Part shown: in pieces, positions 13,661-25,600 of the stretch
Layout: each line of letters opens with the position of its first letter
How positions within the stretch are numbered: position 1 is the stretch's first letter
NCBI RefSeq assembly: GCF_018861705.1
Contig: NZ_JAHLEC010000004.1
Coordinates: 31,553 to 95,552, forward strand
Direction of reading: 5' to 3'
Source of the DNA: Clostridium psychrophilum
Lineage (GTDB): Bacteria; Bacillota; Clostridia; Clostridiales; Clostridiaceae
Length of the DNA: 64,000 nt
Position numbers and translations under genes: made by a program
The notes under the pieces: model-generated
The model's database searches: none
Seen by the model: the letters and a program-made list of their open reading frames with translations, nothing else
Told to the model about the DNA's origin: nothing

Positions 13661-16600
13661 TTAGTATTTTCTATGGCATCCTTTATGACAATCGTGATCA
13701 TTATATTTTTTCTCGCATTTAGTAAATATAGTAGCACATGCATTTCCTGTAATTTGTATTATTGGTTGCAATACATCTAATAGTACTTCATTTGAATCTG
13801 GTGCTTGAAAACGAGTCGGATCTTCAGGGTTAAGTGCAAAATTTCCTGATGCTAAATTTGCAATGATACCTGTTGCCTGACTTGTAATTGTTGCTGAGAA
13901 TACAGCTGTAACTGTATCACCTGTGTTTAATGGGTCAAAGGACCAAGTAACCACACCATTAGTGCTGCCACCACTATGAATTAACGTTCCTAGTGGAACA
14001 GATACAGCAGATACAAATGATAAATCATTTGATAAAACGTCTGTGATTATTACATTATAAACAGGGTTAGCTCCAGTATTCGTAACAGTCAAACTGTACT
14101 CTACGGTCTGATTTGGGAATCCACTTATAATCATATCAGTAAAACTATCTCCCCTAGATACATTTCTCGCAAGTTTAGTTATTTGAATTGAACTATCAGT
14201 AACATTTACCTGCGCCGTAGCACTCTGAGGCTCAGCAGGTGTGTTTGGGTCTATAAACCAACTTACATTACTTACATTAATTTGTGTTTCAATAAGTGTT
14301 ATAGGATCCACATTTGCAGAGACTATTAAAGCTTCAAAGGTATATTTAAAAGTTACTGCTCCAGCTGTAGCATCTACAAATGGTATTACAGGGAAAGTTA
14401 TTAACTGACCATTAACTGAATCAGGGATTACAGGTACACCATTTAATGTTGCATTATCGTTATACTGCTGACCTACATTCAGTGTATCAAAAAGCTGAAC
14501 ATTATATGCTAAAGTACCGCTAGGAATTGTTAATGAAACAGTATAAGTTACCACATTTCCTATAACAGTATTATTTATATTAGAACTTTTTGTAATCTGT
14601 ATATTAGGATAATTCTGTCGCACCTCATTTGTATCAGTAGGACCAAACTGGATTGGAGTCGCTATATTACTTCCATAAACATAGTTAGCAATATCTGTAT
14701 CAAAACCTCCTGCTCCAACTCCTGGAAGTACTTGTATATCAAATTGTAATTGATATATAGTATTGGGTGGTATAATAGCAATCACCCAGGTAACAGTTCT
14801 GGTAATGGCATTGTAAGTTACACTGCCTGCTGAAATCTGTTCTATTCCCACAAATTGTTCAAAAGGTGAAAGCACATCTGTTATAACTACATTGTAGGCA
14901 GGTGAAGCGCCTAAACTAGTTGCCTCCAGTTGAAACCTTACTATATCCCCAGTATTTACCGAAATTGGTATTGTTCTAAATCCAGTTCCCTGAGTAACAT
15001 TACTTTGAGCTTTTATTACAGACAAGGATGGATTATTTACTGTAATATCCAAGGTTGCTGTTAAGGGAGTCGCTGGAGTACCTTGAGGGTCTGTTTCATA
15101 GTTAACATTTGCATTATCGGTTTGAAGTTGGGTATATGGTGGTGACGTATTGCCTATTACTACCCTTGCCTCAAAAGTAAACTCAAGTGTTACTTGTCCG
15201 GCGGTTGCATCAATAATTGGTAAATCTGGGAAAGTAATAGTTTGCCCAACTTGCGAAGCCGTTACGGGACTTCCTCCTATAAATGCATTACCCACATAAT
15301 TCTGCTCAGGAGGCAAAGTATCTGAAACTACAACATTATAGGCTATTGTTCCATTTGGTACAATTACTGATAACGTATAAGTTATAATATCTCCTAGCTC
15401 CACATTACTACTAGAAACTGTCTTAGTAAATTGAAGCGTTGGCAAATCTGCTAAAACTGTATTTGAAGTTTTAGGCCCATACTCAATTTCTGGTGGTGGA
15501 TTTGTGGCATCAAACACTGCTGTAAAGAAATTTGGAATTGTGCTTGCAGTACCTCCCCCAGGCAAAACCAAAGCCGTAACTATAGCATTATAAGTTATTA
15601 TAGGTGGCGGTGCTAATATGGAACTAATTGCCCAAGTAACTGTATTTCCATCTACAATTGCAGAACCTGCATCAGTACTAACCGAAATAACTTGTAGCAA
15701 TGAACTAAAAGTATCATTAGACACTACATCAAATACAGTGTTCGGTCCGGGATTTGTAACTGACAACTTATAGTATATTAAACTACCTACTGAGGTTTGA
15801 ATTGGAGTTTGGACATATGGGCCTGCTATATTATTACTCTGAGTTTTTACTAAAGTAATGTCACTATTTGTAACATAAACTGTGGCATTACTACTCTGAG
15901 GCGTTCCAGCTGGTCCTGTAGGACTTAAATCCCAATCCACTATTGCAGTATCAACTTGAGCTTGCTGAGGTCCTGGTCCTGTTATACTATTAACAGTTGC
16001 AGAAAAAGTATAGAGCACTGTTATAGCAGCTACCGTAGCATTTATTATTGGTATAATTGGTGTTACCAAAGGACTTGTTGTTACTGGAACCGTAAGAACA
16101 CCATTTACTCTTAAACTTCCTGTATTATAAGTCTGCTCTGGAGGGAATGTGTCTGTAATTTTAACATTATATGCAATATTTCCAAAAGGAATAGTCACTG
16201 CCACGGTGTAACTTACGATATCTCCAACAAACACTGCATTTTTATCTACGCTTTTTATAATTTCAGGAACATTAAAGTTAAATGCTACCTGATTAGATAA
16301 TGTTGGTCCAAGCGTAGTAGGGTTAGTACTAAAGGTATCATATAAAGTTGATGATTGATCAACTACAGCTGTGCCCGGTGCAGGGCCTACGTTTACAGTA
16401 ACCCTAAACACAAGAGTTTCAGACGTTCCTGCAATAATCGGACCAGGGTTAATTGTCCAATTAACGCTGGGTGGAGGAGGAGTTACCACTCCTGCAGATA
16501 CACTTGTCAAACTAAGATAACTCAAAGTTGGGTCTAAAGTATCTGTAGTAACTACATTGTATGCATCTCCTGCTCCATTATTTGTAAGTCTTATTCTATA

Positions 16601-19600
16601 TTCTACTACATCTAAAGCAGCTATACCTATAAGTGGAGCTGTTGAAAAACTACCTGCTGGCACTAACCTCTGCTCCTTTAATGCAATGATATGAGGTGAG
16701 CGTATTTCTACATCCTTAGAATCAGATACCGATGCAAGCGGTCCAAGCGGCGTGATACTCCATTGTACATCTGCTATATTTGTTTGTGTTTGAGTGTAAG
16801 GTGGTACTGTAGTACCTGCAATTACAGTGGTATCAAAGGTATATATTAAAGTTAAAGGTCCAACCCTTGATGGTAGATTGTCTATATAAATCAATTGATT
16901 TGGTGATGCTACAAGTGCGCCTGTTGGTACTGGTGTTCCACTAAAACTTAATGGCACATAATTTTGCCCAGCTGGTATGACATCTGTAAACGTTAAGTTA
17001 TTTACAGCTACTCCACTAGGAAGTGTTACTGTTAGAGTATAGTTTATTGTGCTTCCTATAGCAGCTACACTAGTATTGGCTGTTTTTGCAAATGCAATCA
17101 AAGGTATATCTATAACAACATTATTTGAATTCTCATTATAGGTTATTGGATTTACATCATTAGAATCATAGGTAGAAGTTGCACTATCAGGTATGCTGTC
17201 TCCTGCACCAATACCGTTATTTATACCTATTTGAAATTCATAAACTGCATTTGAGCCATTATTTAATTGAGGTATATTCCAAGCTAAGGTTCCACCAGGC
17301 CCTGGTAATGGCGGTGTAACTATGCCTGAAGTAGGTCCAAATATTCCCCCTACAAAAGTAATTTTACTGCTGAGTATATCAGTTAAATTGATATTAAAAG
17401 CAGGCGAAGCTCCATTTGAAGCTATTGTAAATCTGTAATAAATAATATCTCCTGGAAAGCCTGCAATATCTGAGGTTGTATAACTTCCACCTGTACTTAC
17501 ATTCCTTTGCTCTTTTAATATAGTTATATTAGGAGTCCTTGCAGTAACATTAACAGTAGATGTCCTATTTATTCTAGGACCACCTGAGGTACGTCCCCAA
17601 TTAATATTTGCTGTATCCGTTTGAGTTTCCTGGAAAGGTGCGCTGTGTGTAGCACTAGTTATTCTGGCTATAAATGTGTAGGTAAGCGTCCTTGTACCTA
17701 AGCTTGCATCTATATTAGGGTTAGTTGGAAAAGTGATAATCTGTCCTACTACGTTAGGTACAACTACTACTATTGGGCCTATTCCATCTTGCCTTGTTGC
17801 CGGTCCGATATATGTCTGACCAACAGGTAGCGTATCCGTTAATATAGGGGTATAGGCTATAGTTCCATTAGGCACAGTAAAGACTACTGTATAGGTGATA
17901 TTATCCCCGATTTCTCCTTGGGTAGGAGATGCAGTCTTTACAATTGTTACAGCTTGAGCTACAAGCTGGACAGTATTTGTGTTTATTGGTCCATAACTTA
18001 TACCAAAACCATTATCGTTTGTGTTATATATAAAAGAAGCATTATCTGGAATTCGCCCATCAGCACCTACCCCACTAAGTGTGGTTACAGTAAAAGTAAT
18101 AGTATCACTGGCTCCTGCAGCAATAACCGGTATATTCCAGGTTATGGTATTTGCTAGTGCAGAGGCTGATCCATTGGTTGTAATAATAGAACCCGCATTA
18201 AATGATAAAAGTGGATCCAATACATCCGTTATAACTGAGTTAAATGCTGATTCAGCTCCAGTGTTCGTTACCGTAATTCTGTACTGTATAACATCACCCA
18301 CGTTATAGTTCACATCAGTTGTTGTAAAAGCCCCTCCAGTTGTCACATTCCTTTGCTCTTTCCTACCAGTAAGGTTAGGTGTTCTTACTTGAAGAATAGC
18401 TGAGGTACTAAATGGCATGGCTGGAGTGCCTACATTATCAATGTCCCATGCTACAGTTGCATTATCAGTTTGATTTTCAATAAAAGGTGGAACCTGAGTC
18501 CCATTTACAACTCTAACATCAAAGGAATAAAGTATAGTCACAACAGCTGCTGTGGCATCAACAAAAGGAATAGTTGGAAAGGTTACTAATCCTCCTACAA
18601 CCGTTGGTATTATTGGTAATCCATCCTTAGTTGCATTGCCTATAAAACTTTGAGTAGCTACAGGAAAGTTGTCTGTAACTTTCACATTAAAAGCAGTAGT
18701 TCCAACAGGAACTGTTACCTGGAGTATATAAGTCACTGTGTCCCCTATTTTAGCTAATATAGGTGCTATAAGCTTTGTCATTATAATTCCCTGGGCTCTT
18801 AAAGTTGTTGATGCAGTAAATGGTGCTCCTGGAAACTGGTAAGATCTATCCGGCTGTGAATATGGCCTTTGAAGCACTGCATTATTTATATAACTTTGTC
18901 CACTAACAACTGTCGGTGATACTAAAACAGTATAATTTAAAGTTAAACTCTCTCCAGGGGCAAGTTTATTAACTGTCATGGATACATTTTGCAAAGCAAA
19001 TACAGGAGTTGAATGAGTTCCCGTTCCTGTAACACTAGAGGAACCTGTATAGATAAGTCCTGTAGGTATTACATCTGTAAAATCCATCTCAAAGGCGTCT
19101 GTTACATCCCCTACCAAATTTTGAGGATTAGATATTGTAACTGAATAGGTATAATTTTCACCCGCCTTTATAGCATTTACATCAGGTCCAGTAACTGTTT
19201 TGACAAAGTTTATATTAGGCTGACCAAATTTTACCTCTACTTGATCTCTACTGCTATATGCAAACCCTTGTGTATTTATACCTGAAAGTTTTGCAAGATT
19301 GTTGTTTACTCCTACAAAATCAATATTGGCTACTGGAATTATAAAATCAGCAGTCCACAAGGTGTTACCAGGTACTGTTCCTAAAAACCACCTTAAACCA
19401 TTTGGAGCTACAGTAACCGGAATAAATGGTCCGGGAAGTGTTCCACCATAAATAACTGGGAGTGCCGCTGTCAATGGTCCCATATTCGGTGGTGCATATT
19501 CATCTACTTGCACATCTCGTTGCTCTGCAGTTATTCCTACAGCGCTATAGGTTATTTTAAATTCCACCCCATCTCCCGGAGCAACTACATCAATTGTTTT

Positions 19601-20986
19601 AGGAGTTCCATCTTTATAGAAATAGTTAATTATCTCTTTTGTAATACTTGATATAACTATTTCTAAACTTGCACTAGAACTATCAGGCGTGGGTGTTATA
19701 GTTGTTTGGTTTATTCCATTAATAATAACACTGTTGCTTATTCCATCTGCAGCAACAACAGGACCATCTAAATAGTAATTAGTGCTTGTTGTAGTATTAA
19801 AAGTAATACTACCTGTTGTGCCTGTAGTAAGCAGTCCTAGGTTCCATGTTAATGTTGTGGTTCCGTCAATATTTCTTGGTGGATTAGGATTAACTGGTGA
19901 TAAAGATGCAGAGCCTACATTATACTCCTGACCATCACTTATGGTATCTGTTATAATAACATTTCCTACGTTATCATATTGGTTTACTCTATATGTCAAG
20001 GTATAATTATTTGTCACATTAACATCTGTAACAGGTGATGGAGTTGCGCTTTTATCTATTGTTATATCCATAGCGCTTGTCACAGTTATTCCCTGAACTG
20101 GTCCAGATAATCCAGTTAATGTAGCAATATTTTGCAAAGGCGTCATATGAGGAATTTTCGCACCACTATTTTCAGTACAAGCTATTGTATAGTTATCCCA
20201 TATAGCAGCATTAAATACAATTGTATTTACACTAGATGGTGACAGTACGACAGTTCCCCAGTCAATAGTTACGAAATCCTGACATCCCGGTCCCACCGAT
20301 GGAATAGTTACTGTAGGCGACGAAAGTATTACACTATCTGGCCCTGTTACTAAAAGAGCGTCAAGATATCTCACTCCATTTGGTAGATCATCAATTAAAG
20401 TAACTGTAGAAGGCTCACGACTGTTATTCTCCACAGTTAGAGTATATTGATATGGCCAAAGAGGTGATGCATTAGGACTTAAGAGTCCAGCCCCTTTTGG
20501 TATTTTACCTGGAGCAGCTTTTGTAAGAGTGTATCTAAGTGGTATAAATGTAGATGAATCAGTTTTATTTATTTCAACGTTTCCAGGATCGGCATTCCCT
20601 CTTGGGAGAGTATCTACTGTTCCTATAAGGTCAACACTTGTAAGTGGTACATCAAAAGGAACTGGTAATCCAGTATTTCTAAAGAATTCATCTGCTTTTA
20701 GTACAACTCCAAGTAGGTACCCAATTTCATTGGGTGCCAAATCTTTTATATTTATCCAAGTAAGGATGAGGGTGCCGCCTGGTCCATTTGTAATTGTAGT
20801 TGGAGGTATTGGACCACCTGCGTAAGAAACCCCATCAGGTAGCGTAAGAGTTGCTTTTAGGTTATACCCTCTCTCAGTAAGGCTTGTATTTGAAAAAGAC
20901 AAGTTCACATTGCCAGTAAATCCAACCGTCACGCTTATTGGTGAGGGCGATATGCTTACGTTAAAATCAGCAGGAGTTATTGCCAT
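13661..20986 (-). CDS. Giant DUF11-repeat surface protein (2441 aa)
   Basis: The frame opens at a GTG at 20995, but AAGGA is too close to it; the ATG at 20986 is about ten bases from AAGGA and begins MAITPADFNVSISPSP. After a ~300-residue N-terminal region (TWINIKDLAPNEIGYLL; DTLPRGNADPGN) the protein is a chain of DUF11-type beta domains. They alternate two kinds: one with GDxxTYTxxVxxPxGTxAYNVxxxDTLP, the other with KEQRNV...GDVxxYRxxxTNxGAxxAxNVxxTDxL, giving pairs of ~280 residues. The end is rich in Cys and His (TKCEKKYNDHDCHKGCHRKY). No signal peptide, LPXTG or membrane anchor, which fits delivery from the mother cell to the spore surface rather than export; this is inference. Confidence 0.85.
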   Translation of the reverse strand: MAITPADFNVSISPSPISVTVGFTGNVNLSFSNTSLTERGYNLKATLTLPDGVSYAGGPIPPTTITNGPGGTLILTWINIKDLAPNEIGYLLGVVLKADEFFRNTGLPVPFDVPLTSVDLIGTVDTLPRGNADPGNVEINKTDSSTFIPLRYTLTKAAPGKIPKGAGLLSPNASPLWPYQYTLTVENNSREPSTVTLIDDLPNGVRYLDALLVTGPDSVILSSPTVTIPSVGPGCQDFVTIDWGTVVLSPSSVNTIVFNAAIWDNYTIACTENSGAKIPHMTPLQNIATLTGLSGPVQGITVTSAMDITIDKSATPSPVTDVNVTNNYTLTYRVNQYDNVGNVIITDTISDGQEYNVGSASLSPVNPNPPRNIDGTTTLTWNLGLLTTGTTGSITFNTTTSTNYYLDGPVVAADGISNSVIINGINQTTITPTPDSSSASLEIVISSITKEIINYFYKDGTPKTIDVVAPGDGVEFKITYSAVGITAEQRDVQVDEYAPPNMGPLTAALPVIYGGTLPGPFIPVTVAPNGLRWFLGTVPGNTLWTADFIIPVANIDFVGVNNNLAKLSGINTQGFAYSSRDQVEVKFGQPNINFVKTVTGPDVNAIKAGENYTYSVTISNPQNLVGDVTDAFEMDFTDVIPTGLIYTGSSSVTGTGTHSTPVFALQNVSMTVNKLAPGESLTLNYTVLVSPTVVSGQSYINNAVLQRPYSQPDRSYQFPGAPFTASTTLRAQGIIMTKLIAPILAKIGDTVTYILQVTVPVGTTAFNVKVTDNFPVATQSFIGNATKDGLPIIPTVVGGLVTFPTIPFVDATAAVVTILYSFDVRVVNGTQVPPFIENQTDNATVAWDIDNVGTPAMPFSTSAILQVRTPNLTGRKEQRNVTTGGAFTTTDVNYNVGDVIQYRITVTNTGAESAFNSVITDVLDPLLSFNAGSIITTNGSASALANTITWNIPVIAAGASDTITFTVTTLSGVGADGRIPDNASFIYNTNDNGFGISYGPINTNTVQLVAQAVTIVKTASPTQGEIGDNITYTVVFTVPNGTIAYTPILTDTLPVGQTYIGPATRQDGIGPIVVVVPNVVGQIITFPTNPNIDASLGTRTLTYTFIARITSATHSAPFQETQTDTANINWGRTSGGPRINRTSTVNVTARTPNITILKEQRNVSTGGSYTTSDIAGFPGDIIYYRFTIASNGASPAFNINLTDILSSKITFVGGIFGPTSGIVTPPLPGPGGTLAWNIPQLNNGSNAVYEFQIGINNGIGAGDSIPDSATSTYDSNDVNPITYNENSNNVVIDIPLIAFAKTANTSVAAIGSTINYTLTVTLPSGVAVNNLTFTDVIPAGQNYVPLSFSGTPVPTGALVASPNQLIYIDNLPSRVGPLTLIYTFDTTVIAGTTVPPYTQTQTNIADVQWSITPLGPLASVSDSKDVEIRSPHIIALKEQRLVPAGSFSTAPLIGIAALDVVEYRIRLTNNGAGDAYNVVTTDTLDPTLSYLSLTSVSAGVVTPPPPSVNWTINPGPIIAGTSETLVFRVTVNVGPAPGTAVVDQSSTLYDTFSTNPTTLGPTLSNQVAFNFNVPEIIKSVDKNAVFVGDIVSYTVAVTIPFGNIAYNVKITDTFPPEQTYNTGSLRVNGVLTVPVTTSPLVTPIIPIINATVAAITVLYTFSATVNSITGPGPQQAQVDTAIVDWDLSPTGPAGTPQSSNATVYVTNSDITLVKTQSNNIAGPYVQTPIQTSVGSLIYYKLSVTNPGPNTVFDVVSNDTFSSLLQVISVSTDAGSAIVDGNTVTWAISSILAPPPIITYNAIVTALVLPGGGTASTIPNFFTAVFDATNPPPEIEYGPKTSNTVLADLPTLQFTKTVSSSNVELGDIITYTLSVIVPNGTIAYNVVVSDTLPPEQNYVGNAFIGGSPVTASQVGQTITFPDLPIIDATAGQVTLEFTFEARVVIGNTSPPYTQLQTDNANVNYETDPQGTPATPLTATLDITVNNPSLSVIKAQSNVTQGTGFRTIPISVNTGDIVRFQLEATSLGASPAYNVVITDVLSPFEQFVGIEQISAGSVTYNAITRTVTWVIAIIPPNTIYQLQFDIQVLPGVGAGGFDTDIANYVYGSNIATPIQFGPTDTNEVRQNYPNIQITKSSNINNTVIGNVVTYTVSLTIPSGTLAYNVQLFDTLNVGQQYNDNATLNGVPVIPDSVNGQLITFPVIPFVDATAGAVTFKYTFEALIVSANVDPITLIETQINVSNVSWFIDPNTPAEPQSATAQVNVTDSSIQITKLARNVSRGDSFTDMIISGFPNQTVEYSLTVTNTGANPVYNVIITDVLSNDLSFVSAVSVPLGTLIHSGGSTNGVVTWSFDPLNTGDTVTAVFSATITSQATGIIANLASGNFALNPEDPTRFQAPDSNEVLLDVLQPIIQITGNACATIFTKCEKKYNDHDCHKGCHRKY

Positions 20987-21073
20987 AAAAAACACTTCCT
21001 TAGTTTTATTATAAGAATTACAATATATTGTATTCTAATGCAATAAAATTAGTACCTATATAAAATTTTCTTT

Positions 21074-21979
21074 CTATATTAAGAATATCAGGAGTGTAGT
21101 ATCTACCTCAAAACGCTTATCCTTTAGAGGCGTAGTTAATTTACTCTCTTCTATTATATTAAATTCAGGTTGTGCAGAGTGACAAATCACCTTAGGAATA
21201 ACTATTGATGTTGAAAACCCTTTAACAAATTTTTCACAACAAACTCTAGAAAATTCTTTGTCAATATAGGTTATATTATATTTTACAGAGCCTATAATTA
21301 AAATCTTGGACCCTGTTAAATAGTTACCTTCTTCTGAAATGCCTGTAGGCGTATCTACAATTTTTGTTTTAATTATATTTACTTTAGTAGAAATCTTTAT
21401 TAAATCTTTATTACAAATACATGGATTCTGAATTTTAAATTTATTTGAAACATTAATTTGTTTAAACAATGTATTTTTAATACTGGTACAGGTCGTATTT
21501 GTTTTTATGGTAACCCTTATTGGAGGTTTTTCTAAATTGTAAACATAATCATAAGTTATAAAAGCACGATTTTTTAATATTAAATCTAATGTTAATGGTA
21601 AAACTACAACTTTAAATGAGATAAAACATTTAGAAAATGGTTTTAGTGTTCCTAAATAGAATCCTTTATTGGGATCTGCTTTCTTATTTTTTATCCAGTT
21701 TACTTTAACAGAACCACATATGAATTTGACACCACTTGGAACAATATCTTGGAAAAAAATATTAGATGCATAATACATGCATTTGTTTTTTAAACAGACA
21801 GTGTACGTAAGAATATCAAATATGCAGGCAGCAGGTTTATCTACTTTCTTTACTGCCACAACTAACTTTTCTATAATTACTGTTTTAACAACATTACTAA
21901 AGATGGTATTACATATTATTGGTCCTGGCGGTGATAATTTATAATTAAAATCCACTCTACATTGATTTATTACTTCCAT
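21074..21979 (-). CDS. DUF11-SPOCS (DUF3794) fusion protein
   Basis: 301 residues. About 35-160 resembles a single DUF11 domain (KKVDKPAACIFDILTYTVCLKN, FQDIVPSGVKFICGSVKVN). About 195-275 resembles a SPOCS/DUF3794 domain: KVNIIKTKIVDTPTGISEE, then GNYLTGSKILIIGSVKYNITYID, then FSTSIVIP. SPOCS domains are known from spore coat and cortex proteins. Many Cys residues. It lies 15 bases after a second SPOCS-type gene and shortly before the 2441-aa DUF11 gene, so it could link DUF11 fibres to the spore coat. The ribosome site is weak. Family assignments are by motif recognition only. Confidence 0.7.
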   Translation of the reverse strand: MEVINQCRVDFNYKLSPPGPIICNTIFSNVVKTVIIEKLVVAVKKVDKPAACIFDILTYTVCLKNKCMYYASNIFFQDIVPSGVKFICGSVKVNWIKNKKADPNKGFYLGTLKPFSKCFISFKVVVLPLTLDLILKNRAFITYDYVYNLEKPPIRVTIKTNTTCTSIKNTLFKQINVSNKFKIQNPCICNKDLIKISTKVNIIKTKIVDTPTGISEEGNYLTGSKILIIGSVKYNITYIDKEFSRVCCEKFVKGFSTSIVIPKVICHSAQPEFNIIEESKLTTPLKDKRFEVDTTLLIFLI

Positions 21980-21994
21980 ATATTAATTATCTGC

Positions 21995-22483
21995 CTAAGG
22001 ATTATTCAAGTACTGTATAAATATTGAAACATTAAAAAATAACTTGTGTTTATTAATGAGAGTGGATGTAACATCTTCAATCATATATTTAAATCTAAAT
22101 ATACCTTCTTTTTTTGTACTACCTGGTACTATTATGAAAACTGAAAATGGAACAATTTCATCAACATGAAATAAATGGTCACATATATAGGGGATAAAAA
22201 AATACAATGTAAATATTACATTCCCCAAAATAAGAAGTTTTTTGCTAGATAGATGTTGACCCTCAAGGGAGGTTCCTTTTATTGTATCTATTACCTTGCA
22301 ATTATTTATGTCAATGCAAGCATTGGAATTACTGATAATTATTGGTTTACCAAAATTTGTAGGCGTATAAATACTTCGTTTTACATTGAAGTCTGTAAAA
22401 AATTTTATTTCTTCATTGTCATTTTCTTCTTTATAATCCAATTGTTTTATAACCTCAAAATGAATATTATCTTTGCTTATCAT
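21995..22483 (-). CDS. SPOCS/DUF3794-domain protein
   Basis: 162 residues from ATG 22483; a TTG at 22492 in the same frame is the alternative, and AAGAGG lies between ideal distances for both. The core reads CKVIDTIKGTSLEGQHLSSK, then KLLILGNVIFTLYFF and VDEIVPFSVFIIVPG, the pattern of SPOCS/DUF3794 domains of spore coat proteins. The first 50 residues are polar and unrecognised. It heads a two-gene unit with the DUF11-SPOCS fusion and follows the terminator of the 2692-aa gene. Spore-envelope assembly is the likely role. Confidence 0.7.
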   Translation of the reverse strand: MISKDNIHFEVIKQLDYKEENDNEEIKFFTDFNVKRSIYTPTNFGKPIIISNSNACIDINNCKVIDTIKGTSLEGQHLSSKKLLILGNVIFTLYFFIPYICDHLFHVDEIVPFSVFIIVPGSTKKEGIFRFKYMIEDVTSTLINKHKLFFNVSIFIQYLNNP

Positions 22484-22576
22484 CTTAATCAAACATCCTC
22501 TTTTAAGTAATTTAAAAATGATATTTTATATTATTTTATTCAATAAGAATATATTTGTTCGTAAATGTAATTTAAT

Positions 22577-22616
22577 AAAATGGCTAACACCAAAGTATAT
22601 TGATGTTAGCCATTTT
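22577..22616 (-). terminator. Terminator of the 2692-aa gene
   Basis: AAAATGGCTAACA pairs with TGTTAGCCATTTT around a 14-base loop; A-rich before and T-rich after on both strands. Confidence 0.85.
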
Positions 22617-22625
22617 GATTTTATA

Positions 22626-25600
22626 TTAAATTATTACTTGTACTTTATAAACCACCGTTACTATTTCACCCGGTTTAATTGTATTAAGAGGAAATCCTGC
22701 TGCTGGATTGTAGGTTGGCTGAGGTGTTCCATTTACAGTTACTGAGCCAATTACAAATACAACATTTGCAGGTGTTGGGTCTAAGAAAATTACATTAGTA
22801 GCATCTACATTACCTATATTTGTGATTACAATAGTGTAAGTGAGGTTTTCACCAATAGTTGCAAATGCCTTATCAACTGCTTTGGTTACACTTAATTTAC
22901 CAAGAGCAATATTCGTTGTGGTAATGTTCGAAAATGTGGTTTTGCTAAAAGGAGGTTCTTTAGGATCTACAAGATACTTAAAAGTTAAAGTAGCCTCATT
23001 AGTCACTTTACTGCTTACCGGAACAGAAGTCACAGTTGCAGTAAATATAACATTTACCACCCTACCTACACCAATATCTCCAAGGCTAAAGCCCACCGTT
23101 GGGTTAAAATTAATTTGAGGTACTCCATTTACCAATACTGAGCCAAGATTAAAGGTTGCACCTACAGAAGGTGTATCATAAAACATAACATTACTAGCAA
23201 TAACATTACCTGTATTAATTGTATTAATTGTAAACGTTAATATATCTCCTAATGTAGCAATAGATTTATCTACAAGTTTAGTAGCTGTAAGCTGACCTAA
23301 TACAACATTAGTAGTTACTGTATTTGAAAAATTAGTTTTTATTATAATAGAACCATTCGGATCAATTTTGTAACTAAACTGTACTTGTGAAGTATTTGAA
23401 ACTATTGGTGGCAATGGTAACGAATCTATTCTTACATCAAATTCAACTATAACTACCTGAGCTGGTCCTAAATTATTTAGAGGAATTCCCACTGTAGGAT
23501 CAAGTAGAGGATTCACTACACCATTAATCCTTACAGTACCTCCAACAAATGATACTTCCTGCTGTAGGTTATCAGTAAATATTACATTAGATGCAGTAAC
23601 GTTTCCAGTATTAGTTATTGTATTCGTATAAGTCAAAGTGTCTAATACATTCGCATATAATTTATTTACAGATTTAACTATAGATATATTACCTACATTT
23701 ACTGAAGTGGAAGTAGTATTTGAAGTAGCACTTATTTGATAATTAGGTCCTGCTGGGTCAATTTTATAAACGCCATTAGCTGTAGCATAGTTTGTAACCA
23801 CAGGCGGTACTGGTAATGATGTTACTGTGGCTGTAAATTTAATTGTTGAGGTATTTCCTGAAATTAAGTCTGGAAGATTAAATCCAACTATTGGATCAAA
23901 AGTTGGTCTAGGAATGTCATCAACAATTACTGTACCAGTGTTAAATGTTGCTCCATTTGATAATATATCAATAAAAAATAGTTGATTTACAGCTGTATTA
24001 CCAGTACTTGTAACAACGACTGTATAGTTTAAGGTATTTCCTATTGTTGCATAGGTTAAGTCAACTGTTTTTGCTAATTTTAAACTAGCAAATCTTATAT
24101 AGGTTAAAACTGTATTTGATCGTGTTGATTTAGTATAATCTTGACCATTTGGATCAATCTTGTAGTTGAAGGTTGTAATAGCATAATTTAGTACCGTAAT
24201 CTGCGTAGGCACCGTTGTTACCGTTACCTTAAATGATACTATTAGACTTCCCAAAGTAGGGATTGTTCCTAGATTGAAACCTACATTAGGGTCATAGTCC
24301 ACATAACTTTGACCATTTATAGTTACTGAACCTGTGTTAAATGTTACATCTGATTGTAGATTATCTAAAAATACTGCATTAAGCGCATCAACATTTCCGG
24401 TATTAGCTACAACCACAGTATAGGTTAATATATCATTTAATGTGGCATAGGTTTTATCTACTGATTTAGTAAGTGTCAATTGTCCCAAATTTATCTGGGT
24501 AGTTGCAACATTACTATTAGTTTGATTAATAATGTCAGGTCCTGCTGGATTAATTCTGTAAGTGAAAGTTATATTTGCTATATTTGAAATTAATGATGGC
24601 ACTGGGACAGATGTTACAATAGCTTTAAATCCAACTATAGCAGAGTCACCGGCACTTATTGTACCTAAAGTAAAAGAATTAAATGGATCTAAGCCTGGCT
24701 GAATAACACCGTTTATTGTAACAGAATCTGTTACAAAGGTTGCTCCCGTAGGAATAACATCTCTGAAGTTTACTGATGCCGCAGTAACATTTCCTGAATT
24801 TACTACATTAACAGTATAATCTAAAGTATCACCAGGCGTTGCATAGGCTAAACTTACTGCTTTAGTAACTGTGAGCTTACCTAAATTTATTTGGGTTGCA
24901 ACAGTGTTACTTTGGTCTGATACATTTATTAATGGGTCGCTAGGATCAATATAGTAACTATAATTTGCATTTGCAGTGTTATAAATAATTGAATTTAACG
25001 GAACAGATTTTACTGTTACAGTAAATGAAACAGTAGTTATTATAGCTTCTGCTATATCTGCAAGGCTAAATCCCGTGTTAGGATTTAACGTTGGACTACT
25101 TACACCATTTATAACCACAGATCCGCTATTAAATAATGCATTTGCCTGTATAATATCTTGGAAGAAAATATTTGAAGTTGTTACACTACCTACATTCTGA
25201 AGTGTAATAGTATAAGCCAATATATTTTCAAGGGTAGCATAATCTTTATCAACAGATTTAGTAATAACAAGCTTTCCTAAATTAATGAAGGTAGTTACAC
25301 TGTTAGAGTTAGTAGTTATCGTTACTGTTGGATCTGTAGGGGTAAGCTGATAACTAAAAGTTACTGCAGCAGTGTTAATGATAGTTCCACTTATTGGTAA
25401 TGAATCTACTTTAATCGCAAAACTAACTAGGTTTATTGCATTTGGAATTAAATCAGGTAATGGAAAACCTACATTTGGATTGTAAGTGTTTTGTATTACA
25501 CCATTTACTATAACCGATCCAGTAATAAATGAAGTACTACCTGGAACTAAATCTTTGAACGACATATTTGTTGCATTAACAGAACCTGTATTTTTTATAC

